Source: Granulibacter bethesdensis
Lineage (GTDB): Bacteria > Pseudomonadota > Alphaproteobacteria > Acetobacterales > Acetobacteraceae
DNA length: 64,000 nt
NCBI RefSeq assembly: GCF_001889545.1
Contig: NZ_CP018194.1
Span: forward strand, 2,181,501-2,245,500
Reading direction: 5' to 3'
Part shown: in pieces, positions 18,211 through 28,161 of the stretch
Numbering within the stretch: the stretch's first letter is position 1
Layout: every line of letters starts with the position of its first letter
Program-made: the position numbers and the translations under genes
The notes under the pieces: model-generated
Database searches by the model: none
The model's input: the letters and a program-made list of their open reading frames with translations, nothing else
What the model was told of the DNA's origin: nothing

Positions 18211-20326
18211 CGAACACGGCACGGCCCGTCGCATAGTAGCAGCTCGTCATCCGCACACAGCCAGCCACGATACGACGATCCGCCAGATTGGTCGCATTGA
18301 CCTGCAACCGCCAGCGATCCATTTCCACCCGCGCCGTCAGGTCGAACTGCACCGAACTCGGGACATTGAACGTATTCGGCACAGCCCCCGATGTCTCGCC
18401 ATTATAGCGGACACCACTGCCGAGCGCGAAATTCCAGCGTTCAGAAACCGGAAATTCCTTTTCCATATACAGGCTCGCCATATGGCTCGGCACGAAAACA
18501 GGGCGTGATCCGGTCGCTCCTTTTTCGTTGCTGCTGGTGATCAGCGGTTCCTGATAGGTCAGGGCAGCAATCATCCGCAGGGTTGGGGTCAGATTGCCAG
18601 TCGCCTCCGCTTCAGCACCGCGCGTGCGGATTTCTCCTGTCTGGATCGAGAAATTGGCGTTGTTCGGATCAGGCGTCAGAACATTCTGCTGGGTCAGATC
18701 AAATGCATCAACCGTGAACATGATGTCGCGATGCACCGGCTTGTATTTGATGCCGACCTCTACCTGATTACCCGTGGTCGGCACATAGCTGTTACCAACC
18801 CGATCCACCCCCGTCTGCGGCTGGAACGAAGTGGCATAGGTCACATACGGCGACAGGCCATTATCGGCCGCATACAGCAGTCCGGCGCGATAGCTGAAAT
18901 GCGTCGGATCGCTGTTCTGCGTGGAGCGGTTTTTGTTGTTGGTCAGACTGTCAGAAACAAAATCCTCACGCCCTGTCAGGGTCAGGCGCCAGTGCTGCCA
19001 GGCGATCTGATCCTGCACATAAACGCCGGTCTGAATCTGGGTCTCATTGGTGTTGATCGTCGATGCATAGGCCGGAGCCTTCACACTGCGATAGACAGGC
19101 GCATAAAGATCCAGCGATGGCCCCGTTCCCTGCCCACGGCGTATGGAGATGAACTGGGTCGTGATATTCACACCCGTCAGCAGATCATGCGTGACAGGGC
19201 CGGTCGCAAAATGCACTTCTGACTGATTATCGACGGCCAGCGTGTTGAACATGTTCAACTGCTGCTGCGCCTGCCGCGTAATACTGCGCTGATTGGCGGC
19301 AAGGCCGGTGGTGGTCACAGTGCGATAATTCAGATCCTCATGCATGAAACGGAGATTCTGCCGCAGGGTCCAGCGATCCGTCACATGATGCTCGGCGAGA
19401 TACCCCACCGAAACCTCGCGCTTCGAATAGACATCATAATTCGGATCGCCGGTATTCAGACTTTGCCGGATATAGCCGTAGCGACTTGGAAACACCGTAC
19501 CAATAGCGGGCAGAAACTGGGCCGCCGATCCGGCATCGATCTGCATATAACTGGACAGAAAGGTGACTGTCGTTTTCTCACCGGCCCATTTCACCGACGG
19601 CGCAACATAGATCCGGTTGTTCAGGATATTATCGACAAACGTATCTGATTTGCGCATCAGCCCGTTCAGCCGCCACAGCCAGGAACCATCGTCAGTCAGC
19701 CGGCCACCCAGATCGGCAGCCCCCTGAATACGGTTGAAAGAACCACCCTGCACCTGCACCTCGTTGGTATGATCAAGACGAGGCTGTTTGCTGACCGCAT
19801 TGATGATACCGCCCAGCTGGCCGGAACCGTACAACGCTGCATTGGCTCCCCGCAGCACGTCAATCCGTTCCAACCCGTACGGCTCCAGATCGAAAGTCTG
19901 CGATGCACTGGCCAGCGGCAGTTTCAGCCCATCCAGGTAGGTATCAGGCGTAAAGCCGCGGATCGTGCCGCCGAAACCACGCGGATCGTCCCGGCCACCA
20001 ACATCCGTAACACCGGCCGTATAACGCATTGCCTCGGCAATGCTGCGGATGTTCAGATCTTCCAGCCTGTCACGCGTGATGACCGTGACATTCTGCGATG
20101 TCTGCATCAGGGGCGTATCGGTTTTCGTGGCCGCAACACTTTTGCGGGCCAGAAATCCCTTGACCGGTCCCAGCGCCGTTTCCTGCTGTCCCGATACATT
20201 GAGCTGCGGCAGTGCCCCTGCCTCCTGCGCATGCGCCGAAATCCATGGAAACCCCACCGCAAGGCAAACAGATCCAAATACACAACCCGCGTTACGTATC
20301 CTGATGCGCTGAGACAACGGTTTCAT
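18188..20326 (-). CDS. TonB-dependent siderophore receptor
   Basis: An outer-membrane beta-barrel receptor of 712 aa for iron-siderophore uptake. It has a signal peptide ending AHA-QE near residue 33, a plug domain (residues about 70-180, with SQNVTVITRDRLEDLNIRSI), then the barrel, ending in an aromatic residue (ATLGYRW) as porin-like proteins do. No STN signalling domain is present, so it is not a transducer. A Fur box sits upstream, supporting iron regulation. The exact siderophore is unknown. It overlaps the LysR gene end by 23 bp. Confidence 0.93.
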   Translation of the reverse strand: MKPLSQRIRIRNAGCVFGSVCLAVGFPWISAHAQEAGALPQLNVSGQQETALGPVKGFLARKSVAATKTDTPLMQTSQNVTVITRDRLEDLNIRSIAEAMRYTAGVTDVGGRDDPRGFGGTIRGFTPDTYLDGLKLPLASASQTFDLEPYGLERIDVLRGANAALYGSGQLGGIINAVSKQPRLDHTNEVQVQGGSFNRIQGAADLGGRLTDDGSWLWRLNGLMRKSDTFVDNILNNRIYVAPSVKWAGEKTTVTFLSSYMQIDAGSAAQFLPAIGTVFPSRYGYIRQSLNTGDPNYDVYSKREVSVGYLAEHHVTDRWTLRQNLRFMHEDLNYRTVTTTGLAANQRSITRQAQQQLNMFNTLAVDNQSEVHFATGPVTHDLLTGVNITTQFISIRRGQGTGPSLDLYAPVYRSVKAPAYASTINTNETQIQTGVYVQDQIAWQHWRLTLTGREDFVSDSLTNNKNRSTQNSDPTHFSYRAGLLYAADNGLSPYVTYATSFQPQTGVDRVGNSYVPTTGNQVEVGIKYKPVHRDIMFTVDAFDLTQQNVLTPDPNNANFSIQTGEIRTRGAEAEATGNLTPTLRMIAALTYQEPLITSSNEKGATGSRPVFVPSHMASLYMEKEFPVSERWNFALGSGVRYNGETSGAVPNTFNVPSSVQFDLTARVEMDRWRLQVNATNLADRRIVAGCVRMTSCYYATGRAVFATLGYRW

Positions 20327-20364
20327 GTCATCATTCCCGAATTGATCGGGCGGGTCATAATGAT

Positions 20365-20383
20365 AATGAGAAATATTCTCAAT
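20365..20383. promoter_or_regulatory. Fur box upstream of the TonB receptor
   Basis: AATGAGAAATATTCTCAAT matches the palindromic Fur consensus at 17 of 19 bases by eye and contains the perfect repeat TGAGAA-ATA-TTCTCA (20367-20381). It lies 39 bp upstream of the receptor start. It is flanked by further GATAAT-like and TTTTGAGAA pieces, so more than one Fur dimer may bind. Confidence 0.75.
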
Positions 20384-20561
20384 AAATTATTTTGAGAACG
20401 CATCAATGTATCTGAAACATGGCTATATCACCGCCTGTCTTGTCAGACGCACATTAGGAAACAGACAGTCATGCAGGACGCTAAAAGCGCAGCAATGCAG
20501 ACAATAACATGCTGGATTGGGCCATCCACCGCAGAAACACGGCAAGACCATGCATGAAACC

Positions 20562-20636
20562 TGGTAGCGGTGGACGGATTTGAACCGCCGACCAAGGGAT
20601 TATGATTCCCCTGCTCTACCGCTGAGCTACACCGCC
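20562..20636 (-). tRNA. tRNA-Met (CAT anticodon)
   Basis: On the minus strand the sequence folds as a full cloverleaf: acceptor GGCGGTG with CACCGCT, D arm GCTC/GAGC, anticodon stem GGGGA/TCCCT with loop ATCATAA (anticodon CAT), T arm GGCGG TTCAAAT CCGTC. CCA is encoded. The G1-T72 end pair lacks the initiator C1-A72 mismatch, so it is more likely elongator tRNA-Met; a tRNA-Ile with modified CAT cannot be excluded. The 5' 10 bases overlap the end of mnmA. Confidence 0.93.
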
Positions 20637-21754
20637 AGGTTGGGGGCCGCTGATACCGCCGTACCGGCTGGTACGTCAATCACCTGAGAGACAGATTTAC
20701 GAATAAATCCACCCCCCAGAACCCGGTCCCCATCATAGAATACACAGGCCTGTCCCGGCGCGGGCAAAGCTTCGGTTTCCAGTATTACCTCAACACCGCT
20801 CTCGATCACCCGGACTGTCGCCGGATGCGGCGTTTCCCGCGCCCTCAGCTTGACCATGCAGGAGATGGGGGCAACAGGCGGGGTCATCAACCAGTTGACT
20901 TCAGAAAGCACGATGCGGCGCTGGGCTGTGCCGGCAGGCCCCACCACCACGCGGCGGCTGCCCGCATCCAGTGATACCACCACATGGCGCACTCCACCGA
21001 TCATCGCCGCATTGCCGAGGCGCTTCGCCTGACCGATCGTATAGCGCCCCACACCTTCATGCTGTCCCAGCACATGGCCATCCCGGTCCACAATCTCTCC
21101 CGGCTCCAGCGCATCAGGGCGGAAACGGGCCACGACATCGGCATAGGTGCCAGCCGGAACGAAGCAGATATCCTGACTGTCCGGCTTACGTGCCACCGCC
21201 AGCCCCAACCGCTCGGCATGGGCGCGCACGTCATCCTTGCTTTCCATTCCCCCCAGCGGGAACAGGCTGACATCCAGCTGATCCCGCGTGGTGGCGAACA
21301 GAAACCAGCTCTGATCGCGGGAAAGATCGACCGCGCGATGCAGTTCCGCTCCGTCCGGTCCGTCAATACGCCGCACATAATGGCCGGTCGCCAGACGCTC
21401 CGCCCCCAGATCACGCATCAGGGTGGTCAGATCGGCGAATTTGACCGTCTGGTTGCAGCGGATGCACGGAACAGGGGTTTCCCCTGCGGCATAGGCATCA
21501 GCAAAATCAGCCATCACCGCATTGCGAAAGCGTTCTTCCGCATCAATCACGTAATGCGGGAAGCCAAGCCGGTCAGCGACCCGCCTGGCATCGTAAATAT
21601 CCTGCCCGGCGCAGCAGGCTCCTTTCCGCTTCGCCGCCGCTCCGTGATCATAGAGTTGCAGCGTCACGCCGATCACCTCGTGCCCGGCCTCCTGAAGCAA
21701 TCCGGCGACGACGGAGCTGTCAACCCCGCCGGACATCGCGACCAGGACACGCAT
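20627..21754 (-). CDS. mnmA: tRNA-specific 2-thiouridylase MnmA
   Basis: MnmA adds sulfur to uridine 34 of Lys, Glu and Gln tRNAs. It has the PP-loop ATP motif SGGVDSS at residues 8-14, the catalytic cysteine in PCIRCN (C97/C100) and the second cysteine in DSQDICFVP. The length of 375 aa is normal. Upstream on the same strand lie a ferredoxin and two cysteine desulfurases, one of which probably supplies the sulfur. Its TAG stop (20629-20627) lies inside the 5' part of the downstream tRNA-Met, so both are on one transcript. Confidence 0.96.
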   Translation of the reverse strand: MRVLVAMSGGVDSSVVAGLLQEAGHEVIGVTLQLYDHGAAAKRKGACCAGQDIYDARRVADRLGFPHYVIDAEERFRNAVMADFADAYAAGETPVPCIRCNQTVKFADLTTLMRDLGAERLATGHYVRRIDGPDGAELHRAVDLSRDQSWFLFATTRDQLDVSLFPLGGMESKDDVRAHAERLGLAVARKPDSQDICFVPAGTYADVVARFRPDALEPGEIVDRDGHVLGQHEGVGRYTIGQAKRLGNAAMIGGVRHVVVSLDAGSRRVVVGPAGTAQRRIVLSEVNWLMTPPVAPISCMVKLRARETPHPATVRVIESGVEVILETEALPAPGQACVFYDGDRVLGGGFIRKSVSQVIDVPAGTAVSAAPNLAV

Positions 21755-21760
21755 CGGTGA

Positions 21761-22090
21761 TCAGCCTCCGGCGTTACGGCTGCCGGATGGCAGGCGCACG
21801 ACCAGCCCGTCCAGAGCCTCGGTCATCACCAGCTGGCAGCCGAGGCGGGAGGTTTTCTGCAGGCCGAATGCCAGATCAAGCATGTCTTCCTCATCCTCGG
21901 TCGGCTGTTCCAGACGGTCGAACCATTCCGGATCAACGATCACATGGCAGGTCGAACAGGCCAGCGATCCTTCGCATGCGCCTTCAATATCCACGCCATG
22001 CTTATGGGCGATCTCCAGCACGGACAAACCAGCGGGGGCATCAACTTCCCGGTGCGTGCCATCCTGTTCGACGAAAGTCATCTTGGGCAT
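21761..22090 (-). CDS. fdx: [2Fe-2S] ferredoxin, ISC/adrenodoxin type
   Basis: A 109-aa electron carrier with cluster cysteines C39, C45, C48 and C85 in the pattern [10 protein letters not shown]...C typical of adrenodoxin-like ferredoxins used in Fe-S assembly. I start at ATG 22090 ([11 protein letters not shown]); the 12-codon upstream extension is not needed. It ends 6 bp before mnmA and follows a cysteine desulfurase by 54 bp, consistent with one sulfur-metabolism operon. No iscU or iscA is adjacent. Confidence 0.92.
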   Translation of the reverse strand: MPKMTFVEQDGTHREVDAPAGLSVLEIAHKHGVDIEGACEGSLACSTCHVIVDPEWFDRLEQPTEDEEDMLDLAFGLQKTSRLGCQLVMTEALDGLVVRLPSGSRNAGG

Positions 22091-22144
22091 TGCGTCTCGT
22101 TTCCGCATTCTTGTCGCACCCGGCACAGGCCGGGCGGCTGGGTC

Positions 22145-23356
22145 TCAAGTGGCGTCCTGACACAGAGAAATGGAGAGACCATCCCGCCACACCTGTGCCA
22201 GCGCGGCAACCGCGCGATCCACATCCGCGGCGGAGGTATAGCGTCCGATGCCAAGGCGCAAGCTTCGTGCCGCCTGCGCCCCGCTCACCCCCATTGCACG
22301 AAGCACATAGGATGGCTCAACCTCCGCGGATGTACAGGCGGAACCGGTGGACATCGCCAGCCATGGCAGCGCGGCCATAACCTGCTGCGCTGTCCTGTCT
22401 CTCGCAATATCAGGGGGAAAAGCCACGTTCAGATTGCCCGCCACCCGCTGTTCGAGGGAACCATTGACGCTCACCCCCGGCACAGCCTGCCGCAGAAGGG
22501 ACAGCAGACGATCCCGCAGCCCGGCGATACGCACGGCTTCGGCCTCCCCTTCCTGACGGGCAATGGCGCAGGCCGCGCCGAACCCCACGATCAACGGCGC
22601 GGGCAGGGTGCCGGAGCGCAAGCCGCGCTCCTGCCCGCCGCCGGAGAAAAGCGGCTCCAACCGTATGCGCGGGCGGCGGCGCACATACAGCGCTCCGATC
22701 CCTTTCGGGCCATACATTTTATGGGCGCTCAACGACATCAGATCGATCCGCGCCTCGCCACTGCCGACCGAAAACGGGATTTTCCCGGCGGCCTGCGCCG
22801 CATCCGTATGAAACAGGGCCCCCCGCTCATGCGCCAGACGGGACAGGGTGGCGATATCCTGAATCACACCCGTCTCATTATTGACCGTCATCACGCTGAC
22901 CAGCAACGCAGGCAGCGTCAGCGCCTCCCGCAATACCTGCGGGTCAAGCAGCCCGTCAGCCCCGACCGGCAGGATCACCGGCTCGAACCCTTCCCGCGCC
23001 AGATCATGAACGGATTCCAGAACGCATTTATGCTCGGTGGCCACGGTGATGATGCGGCGAGGCGCAGATGGCGCATGATGCAGGGCAAAGCGGGCCGCAC
23101 CCTTGATTGCCAGATTATTGGCCTCGGTCGCACCGGAGGTGAACACGATCTCCCTCGCCTCCGCGCCGATCAGCGCCGCCACGCTGTCCCGGGCCTGCTC
23201 TACCAGGCCAGCGACCTTCTGACCGGATTCATGAGCGGTGCTGTGCGGATTGGCTGACATCTCCGTCCATAAGGGCACCATCGCCTGCACAACACGTGGA
23301 TCGCAGGGCGTCGTCGCCTGATAATCAAGATAAAGGGGCGTGTCCGGCAAACTCAT
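22145..23356 (-). CDS. Cysteine desulfurase, IscS/NifS family (downstream copy)
   Basis: A PLP enzyme that takes sulfur from cysteine for tRNA thiolation and Fe-S clusters. The PLP lysine is K213 (SAHKMYGPKG) and the catalytic loop cysteine is C341 (STGSACTSAEV). I start at ATG 23356 (403 aa, MSLPDTPLYLDYQATTP); the longer frame runs into the upstream gene. The ATG shares one base with the stop of the preceding desulfurase (TGATG), so they are translationally coupled. Confidence 0.93.
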   Translation of the reverse strand: MSLPDTPLYLDYQATTPCDPRVVQAMVPLWTEMSANPHSTAHESGQKVAGLVEQARDSVAALIGAEAREIVFTSGATEANNLAIKGAARFALHHAPSAPRRIITVATEHKCVLESVHDLAREGFEPVILPVGADGLLDPQVLREALTLPALLVSVMTVNNETGVIQDIATLSRLAHERGALFHTDAAQAAGKIPFSVGSGEARIDLMSLSAHKMYGPKGIGALYVRRRPRIRLEPLFSGGGQERGLRSGTLPAPLIVGFGAACAIARQEGEAEAVRIAGLRDRLLSLLRQAVPGVSVNGSLEQRVAGNLNVAFPPDIARDRTAQQVMAALPWLAMSTGSACTSAEVEPSYVLRAMGVSGAQAARSLRLGIGRYTSAADVDRAVAALAQVWRDGLSISLCQDAT

Positions 23357-24537
23357 CACCGGGCCGATATGGGATGAGACACAGAGAAAGGAAAGGGCGA
23401 AGAAGACGGCTCTGCCCTCAACCGGGCAGCCATGGTGGCATAGGCATCCATAAATGCCTGCACCTCCACCTCTGTCACGTTCCATGGCAACGAGACCCGG
23501 ATTGCCTCCCCCGCCTGCTGCCCGAACCCCATCGCCGCCAGCACATGACTGCGTGATACCTTGCCGGAACTGCACGCAGAGCCGGCTGAAACCTGGATAC
23601 CGGCCAGATCAAGCGCCATGACCTGACGATGTGCCGCCACACCGGGCAGGATCAGACATGAGGTGTTGGGCAAACGTCCCAGCCTCGCGCCTCCACCTGC
23701 CACCACCGCCCCTGCCAGGGTGGCCGCCTGTTCCAGCCTGTCTCTCAATTCAATCAGTCGGGCGGACGCTCCTCTTTGCTCATCCGGAGACAGAGTCTGC
23801 ATGGCCGCACGGGCAGCCGCAGCAAAAGCGCTGATCGCCGGCAAGGCCGGAGTGCCGCCGCGCCAGCCTCTCTCCTGACCACCCCCTTTCATCAGCGGCC
23901 TGACATCCCGATGCGCCGCATCACGCAGCAGCAGTGCGCCAACCCCCGGAACGCCTCCCAGCTTATGCGCAGACAAAGCCATGCTGTCCGCATCCAGCGT
24001 CCTCATCGACACCTCCATCCGACCAGCCGCCTGCGCAGCATCAACATGCAGAAATGCGCCATACTGGCGGCAGAGCACGGCAGCCTGCGCCACCGGCTGG
24101 ATGACACCCGTCTCGTTATTGGCGAGCATGAGGCACACCAGAGCCTGGCCGCCCTGCGCCAGCCGCGCTTCCAGATCATGCAGATCAGTCACACCTTCGT
24201 GATCAATACCAATCATTTCCGCATCAGGGCGACAGGACAGCAAAGCAGGATGCTCCGTCGCACCGAGGAGCAAACGACGGCCGACCCCCAGCACATGCAC
24301 GGCAAGACTGTCCGCCTCCGTACCGCCGGAGGTGAAAATCACCTCATCAGGCCCGGCTCCATAGAGCATCGCCAGAGTTTCACGAGCCGTTTCCTGCCGG
24401 TCTCTCGCCCGCCGCCCTGCACGATGCAGCGAAGATGGATTGCCCGGCTCCCGGACCGCATCCTGCCATGCCGTTACTGCCTCCGGGCGTACCGGCTCAG
24501 AAGCATTCGCATCCAGATAAACTGACAGCGGTACCAC
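23356..24537 (-). CDS. Cysteine desulfurase family protein (upstream copy)
   Basis: A second, divergent desulfurase of 393 aa. The PLP lysine is K192 (SAHKLGGVPG) and the loop cysteine C322 (SAGSACSSGKV), so both key residues are kept. It is clearly not a recent duplicate of its neighbour: loop and spacing differ along the length. It is the first gene of the run desulfurase-desulfurase-fdx-mnmA. Having two may split duties between Fe-S assembly and tRNA thiolation; this is inference. The C-terminus has a Ser/Pro-rich tail (SSSPFPFS). Confidence 0.9.
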   Translation of the reverse strand: MVPLSVYLDANASEPVRPEAVTAWQDAVREPGNPSSLHRAGRRARDRQETARETLAMLYGAGPDEVIFTSGGTEADSLAVHVLGVGRRLLLGATEHPALLSCRPDAEMIGIDHEGVTDLHDLEARLAQGGQALVCLMLANNETGVIQPVAQAAVLCRQYGAFLHVDAAQAAGRMEVSMRTLDADSMALSAHKLGGVPGVGALLLRDAAHRDVRPLMKGGGQERGWRGGTPALPAISAFAAAARAAMQTLSPDEQRGASARLIELRDRLEQAATLAGAVVAGGGARLGRLPNTSCLILPGVAAHRQVMALDLAGIQVSAGSACSSGKVSRSHVLAAMGFGQQAGEAIRVSLPWNVTEVEVQAFMDAYATMAARLRAEPSSSPFPFSVSHPISAR

Positions 24538-25005
24538 GACTCTCGACTCCCTTTGCGGTCTGCCGGAACGGAAAATCAGTCATCAGGCAGCCATAGCAGG
24601 ACAGGCAGGCCACAATTTAATGGCTTATTCATGTGCTTTTTGTTAGCAAAAGTGACTGCTGGTACAATATGATGGTCAAACAGGGCTGCTGCTTGCAGCA
24701 GGATAATAGAATAGCAAAAGGAAAAAGGGACGGTACAGTGGCCGCAGAAACGCTCGCCGTTGCCGGGTTCGCGGGACATCCTGGTCCTTCACGTCCGCTT
24801 CCGGTTCAGACATTCGCACCGCTACAGAACCAGATATCCCGATCGCATCCTAAAAATATTAGGTCAGACCCCGATACGTGACGGCACCGTCATGTGACGG
24901 CTGGCCTTAATATCCAGCAAACATATGTCCGGAGCAACCGGATAATGATGGCCTCGGCGCGTGCCCGTTGCACGCAGTCGATCAGAGAACGGAATTAAAC
25001 TGCTC
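24538..25005. other. 468-bp intergenic region with promoter-like and palindromic elements
   Basis: It lies between two divergent genes. It holds a promoter-like sequence at 24640-24668 facing right, a CCTAA-AAATA-TTAGG repeat at 24849-24863, and an imperfect inverted repeat at 24876-24895 around GACGGCACCGTC. An 82-codon open frame from 24633 has no recognisable family and begins ahead of the -10 element, so I do not call it. A small RNA is possible. Confidence 0.45.
24640..24668 (+). promoter_or_regulatory. Candidate sigma-70 promoter
   Basis: TTGTTA, a 17-bp spacer, then TACAAT (5 of 6 to the -10 consensus). It is 338 bp upstream of the hydrolase start at 25006, leaving a long leader or an unannotated transcript. 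Confidence 0.45.
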
Positions 25006-25671
25006 ATGCCTGAGGTAATGTTCGCCGGCCCCGATGGTCGGCTCGAAGGTCGTTACCACCATTGCAAGGAAGCGGGCGCGCCGCTCGCCCTGATACTTCA
25101 TCCCCATCCGTTGCACGGGGGGACAATGAATAACCGAATCACCTATAGCATGTACCAGTCGTTTCAGCGACTGGGCTTTTCCGTGATGCGCTTCAACTTC
25201 CGCGGTGTCGGTCGCAGCCAGGGCCGGTATGATGGCGGGATTGGTGAAATTGGTGATGCCGCCGGGGCGCTGGACTGGATGCAGTCTGTCAACCCGAACC
25301 ACGGCAGGCTGTGGATCGCCGGCTACTCCTTCGGTGCCTTCATTGGCATGCAGTTGCTGATGCGCCGCCCGGAAATCTCCGGATGGGTCAGTGTTGCCCC
25401 GCCTGCCAATCATTATGATTTCGGCTTCCTTGCCCCCTGCCCCTGCGGCGGTCTGATGCTGCATGGCGATGCGGACGAGCTGGTGCCGGAACCCGCCGTG
25501 CGCAAGCTGGTGGACAAGCTGAACACCCAGAAAAATGTAGACGTCGATTACCGCGTGTTCAAAGGTGCGGATCACGTTTTCGCCTCCCATGCCGAAAAAG
25601 TCTCCGAAGCGGTCGAGGAGTATGTCGGTCGCTCCATCGGCGCACGCCCCATGGCGCTGGCGGCTGACTGA
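25006..25671 (+). CDS. Alpha/beta hydrolase
   Basis: A 221-aa cytosolic hydrolase with the core motifs LHPHPLHGGTMNN (oxyanion region), FNFRGVGRSQG, nucleophile elbow GYSFGAF and the catalytic His in GADHVF near residue 190. This matches the COG2945-type small hydrolases of unknown substrate. I use ATG 25006 (MPEVMFAGPDG), the family start; the ribosome site is weak. Its stop abuts the stop of convergent anmK with no gap. Confidence 0.88.
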   Translation: MPEVMFAGPDGRLEGRYHHCKEAGAPLALILHPHPLHGGTMNNRITYSMYQSFQRLGFSVMRFNFRGVGRSQGRYDGGIGEIGDAAGALDWMQSVNPNHGRLWIAGYSFGAFIGMQLLMRRPEISGWVSVAPPANHYDFGFLAPCPCGGLMLHGDADELVPEPAVRKLVDKLNTQKNVDVDYRVFKGADHVFASHAEKVSEAVEEYVGRSIGARPMALAAD

Positions 25672-26877
25672 TTAAAAATTCTGCTTCCCGGTCAAACTGG
25701 GCTGGCTCAGACTGGGCTGGCTCAGCTTGGTCTGGGCGGGGGAGAGACTGACCAGCCTGCCTCCGCTGATTGGCGTTTTCACACCGGTTGTCGCCGGTTC
25801 ACTCAATGGCAATCCCCGGACGCTTCGTACCGCCAGATAGCCGAAGCACTGCGCTTCCAGCGCATCCCCATCCCATCCGAACGCCTCCCCCGCATAGACA
25901 GGCGCAGCGAGCCGCTCCCGCAGGGCCTCCATGATCGCCGGATTGCGACGCCCGCCCCCCACAATGATCCAGCCGCCCGGTTCCCGCCCCGGCCAGATCA
26001 GGGCCGCAATGGATGCCGCGATAAAGGCCGTGAGCGTTGCCGCGCCATCTCCGGCGGAAAGGTCATGCACACCGCTTTCCGTCAGACTGTGCGAAAAATC
26101 CAGCCGATCCAGTGATTTCGGCGGAGACTGGCGGAAAAACGGAGCCGTCAGCAGCCGGGCCAGCACGGCCTGATCCACACGCCCCGACCGCGCCAATGCT
26201 CCATCACAATCGCATTCCTGCCCGGTATGAAGGGTGGCCCAGTCATCCAGCGGGCCATTGCCCGGCCCTGCATCGGAAGCCAACAACGTGCCATCCCGCC
26301 CGATCAACGTGACATTGCTGACACCACCGATATTCAGCACCGCGATATAATCGGCACCATGCCATGCCGCCTCCGGCAGATCCTGCGCCAGCGCACGATG
26401 AAACAGCGGCACTAACGGCGCACCCTGCCCCCCTGCCTGCATATCGGCTGAGCGGAAATCATAGACCACATCAATCCCGGTCAGCCGGGCCAGCAAGGCG
26501 GCATCGCCAATCTGCCAGGTCCACCCCTCCTGCGGACGATGCAGAACAGTTTGGCCGTGAAACCCGATCAGATCCGCGCTGACGCCCAGTGCCTTCACGG
26601 CATCGGCATGGCGTTCCGTCAGGCGGCGCTCGACATCATGCAAAAAAGGGTCATACGCCCCCTTCACGAGACCCGGCGCAATATCCAGCAAACGCCGCAG
26701 ATCAGCCCGTAATCCCGGATCATAAGGAAAGGTCACTGCGGGACCATAGCCGGTGATGCTCACCCCGTCTGTCTCGATCACCGCCGCATCGACGCCGTCG
26801 AGAGACGTCCCGCTCATCAGCCCGATGGCGCAGAGAGGAGGAGACATATTCTGCGGCTGCGTTGCATCAGCGGCCAT
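25672..26877 (-). CDS. anmK: Anhydro-N-acetylmuramic acid kinase AnmK
   Basis: AnmK phosphorylates and hydrolyses 1,6-anhydro-MurNAc recovered from cell-wall turnover. The ATP motif [14 protein letters not shown] is at residues 19-32, and the later GGVSNVTL and [12 protein letters not shown] stretches are typical. The start may be ATG 26877 (401 aa) or ATG 26847, ten codons in. The last 30 residues carry a short tandem repeat (LSQPS twice) not needed for catalysis. Confidence 0.94.
   Translation of the reverse strand: MAADATQPQNMSPPLCAIGLMSGTSLDGVDAAVIETDGVSITGYGPAVTFPYDPGLRADLRRLLDIAPGLVKGAYDPFLHDVERRLTERHADAVKALGVSADLIGFHGQTVLHRPQEGWTWQIGDAALLARLTGIDVVYDFRSADMQAGGQGAPLVPLFHRALAQDLPEAAWHGADYIAVLNIGGVSNVTLIGRDGTLLASDAGPGNGPLDDWATLHTGQECDCDGALARSGRVDQAVLARLLTAPFFRQSPPKSLDRLDFSHSLTESGVHDLSAGDGAATLTAFIAASIAALIWPGREPGGWIIVGGGRRNPAIMEALRERLAAPVYAGEAFGWDGDALEAQCFGYLAVRSVRGLPLSEPATTGVKTPISGGRLVSLSPAQTKLSQPSLSQPSLTGKQNF
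25696..25725. repeat. Two copies of a 15-bp tandem repeat in the anmK 3' end
   Basis: ACTGGGCTGGCTCAG occurs twice back to back, with a degenerate third start after it. It keeps the reading frame (5 codons each), so copy number could change without a frameshift. Confidence 0.8.
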
Positions 26878-26912
26878 TCACCCGCGCCTTTTCCCGTGCT
26901 AACCCGCGCATC

Positions 26913-28157
26913 ATGTCACGCAGCGCATTTCTTCGCGAGGCCGAGGCCCGCGGTTTCCTGTTCCAGTGCACCGATCAGGAGGCTCTGGACAACGCCCTCA
27001 GCAGCGGCACGGTCAGCGCCTATACGGGCTTCGACTGCACCGCCGACAGCCTGCATGTCGGGCATATGATGCAGATCATGCTGCTGCGCCTGTTGCAGCG
27101 GCACGGACACCGGCCCGTCGTTCTGCTGGGCGGCGGCACCACGCGGATCGGCGATCCTTCCTTCCGCGAGGAAGCCCGTCAGCTTCTGACCGATGCGCAG
27201 ATTACCGCCAATATGGATGGTATCCGCGCCAATATCGAGCCATTCCTGACTTTCGGCACCGGCCCCACCGATGCCACGCTGGTGAACAATGCCGACTGGC
27301 TGGACACGCTCGGCTATATCGAGATCCTGCGGGAGGTCGGTGTTCATTTCAGCATCAACCGCATGCTGTCCTTCGACAGCGTCCGCACCCGGCTGGAGCG
27401 CGAACAGGGACTGACCTTTCTGGAGTTCAACTACTCCATCCTGCAAAGCTATGATTTCCGGGAACTGAACCGTCGCCTCGGCGTGACGCTGCAATTCGGT
27501 GGCTCCGATCAATGGAGCAACATCATCTCCGGCGTTGATCTGGTCCGCCGCACGGATGGCAAGCAGGTTTTCGGCTTCACCGCGCCCCTAGTCACCACCG
27601 CATCAGGTGCGAAAATGGGCAAGACTGCGAAAGGCGCGGTCTGGCTGACGGCGGAAAAGCTCAGCCCGTATGATTACTGGCAGTTCTGGCGCAATACCGA
27701 GGATGCGGATGTCGGCCGCTTCCTGCGCCTGTTCACCGAACTGCCGCTGGACGAGATCGACCGTCTCGCTGCCCTGCAAGGCGCGGAGATCAACGAGGCC
27801 AAGAAAATCCTCGCCACCGAAGCAACGGCGATCCTGCATGGCCGTGCGGCGGCAGAAGGCGCAGCGGAGACTGCCCGCCGCGCCTTTGAGCAGGGCGAGG
27901 CCGCCGACACACTGCCCGGCGTCGAGATCAGTGCCACCGAGCTGGCGGAAGGGCTGCCGATCCTGCGTGCCCTGACGGTCGCGGGCCTGGCTCAGTCCAA
28001 TGGCGAGGCTCGTCGCCTGATCCGTGGCGGTGGCGCGCGCGTCAATAACGAGGCTGTCACGGATGAAATGCTGAAACTCTCCCCATCGGATTTGCAGGAC
28101 GGGGCGATCAAGCTTTCAGCCGGGCGCAAACAGCATCGCCTGCTGAAGCCGGTCTGA
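26913..28157 (+). CDS. tyrS: Tyrosyl-tRNA synthetase
   Basis: TyrS charges tRNA-Tyr. The class I signature HVGH is at residues 48-51, and the second signature is KMGKT at 234-238, a form used in place of KMSKS by many TyrS. A C-terminal S4 RNA-binding domain ([16 protein letters not shown]) follows. Start ATG 26913 gives 414 aa. It is divergent from anmK with only about 35 bp between the starts. Confidence 0.96.
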   Translation: MSRSAFLREAEARGFLFQCTDQEALDNALSSGTVSAYTGFDCTADSLHVGHMMQIMLLRLLQRHGHRPVVLLGGGTTRIGDPSFREEARQLLTDAQITANMDGIRANIEPFLTFGTGPTDATLVNNADWLDTLGYIEILREVGVHFSINRMLSFDSVRTRLEREQGLTFLEFNYSILQSYDFRELNRRLGVTLQFGGSDQWSNIISGVDLVRRTDGKQVFGFTAPLVTTASGAKMGKTAKGAVWLTAEKLSPYDYWQFWRNTEDADVGRFLRLFTELPLDEIDRLAALQGAEINEAKKILATEATAILHGRAAAEGAAETARRAFEQGEAADTLPGVEISATELAEGLPILRALTVAGLAQSNGEARRLIRGGGARVNNEAVTDEMLKLSPSDLQDGAIKLSAGRKQHRLLKPV

Positions 28158-28161
28158 AGCA

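Noticed and set aside
24633-24881. An 82-codon open frame in the long gap
   Set aside because: It starts upstream of the best promoter's -10, has no ribosome site and no family resemblance.
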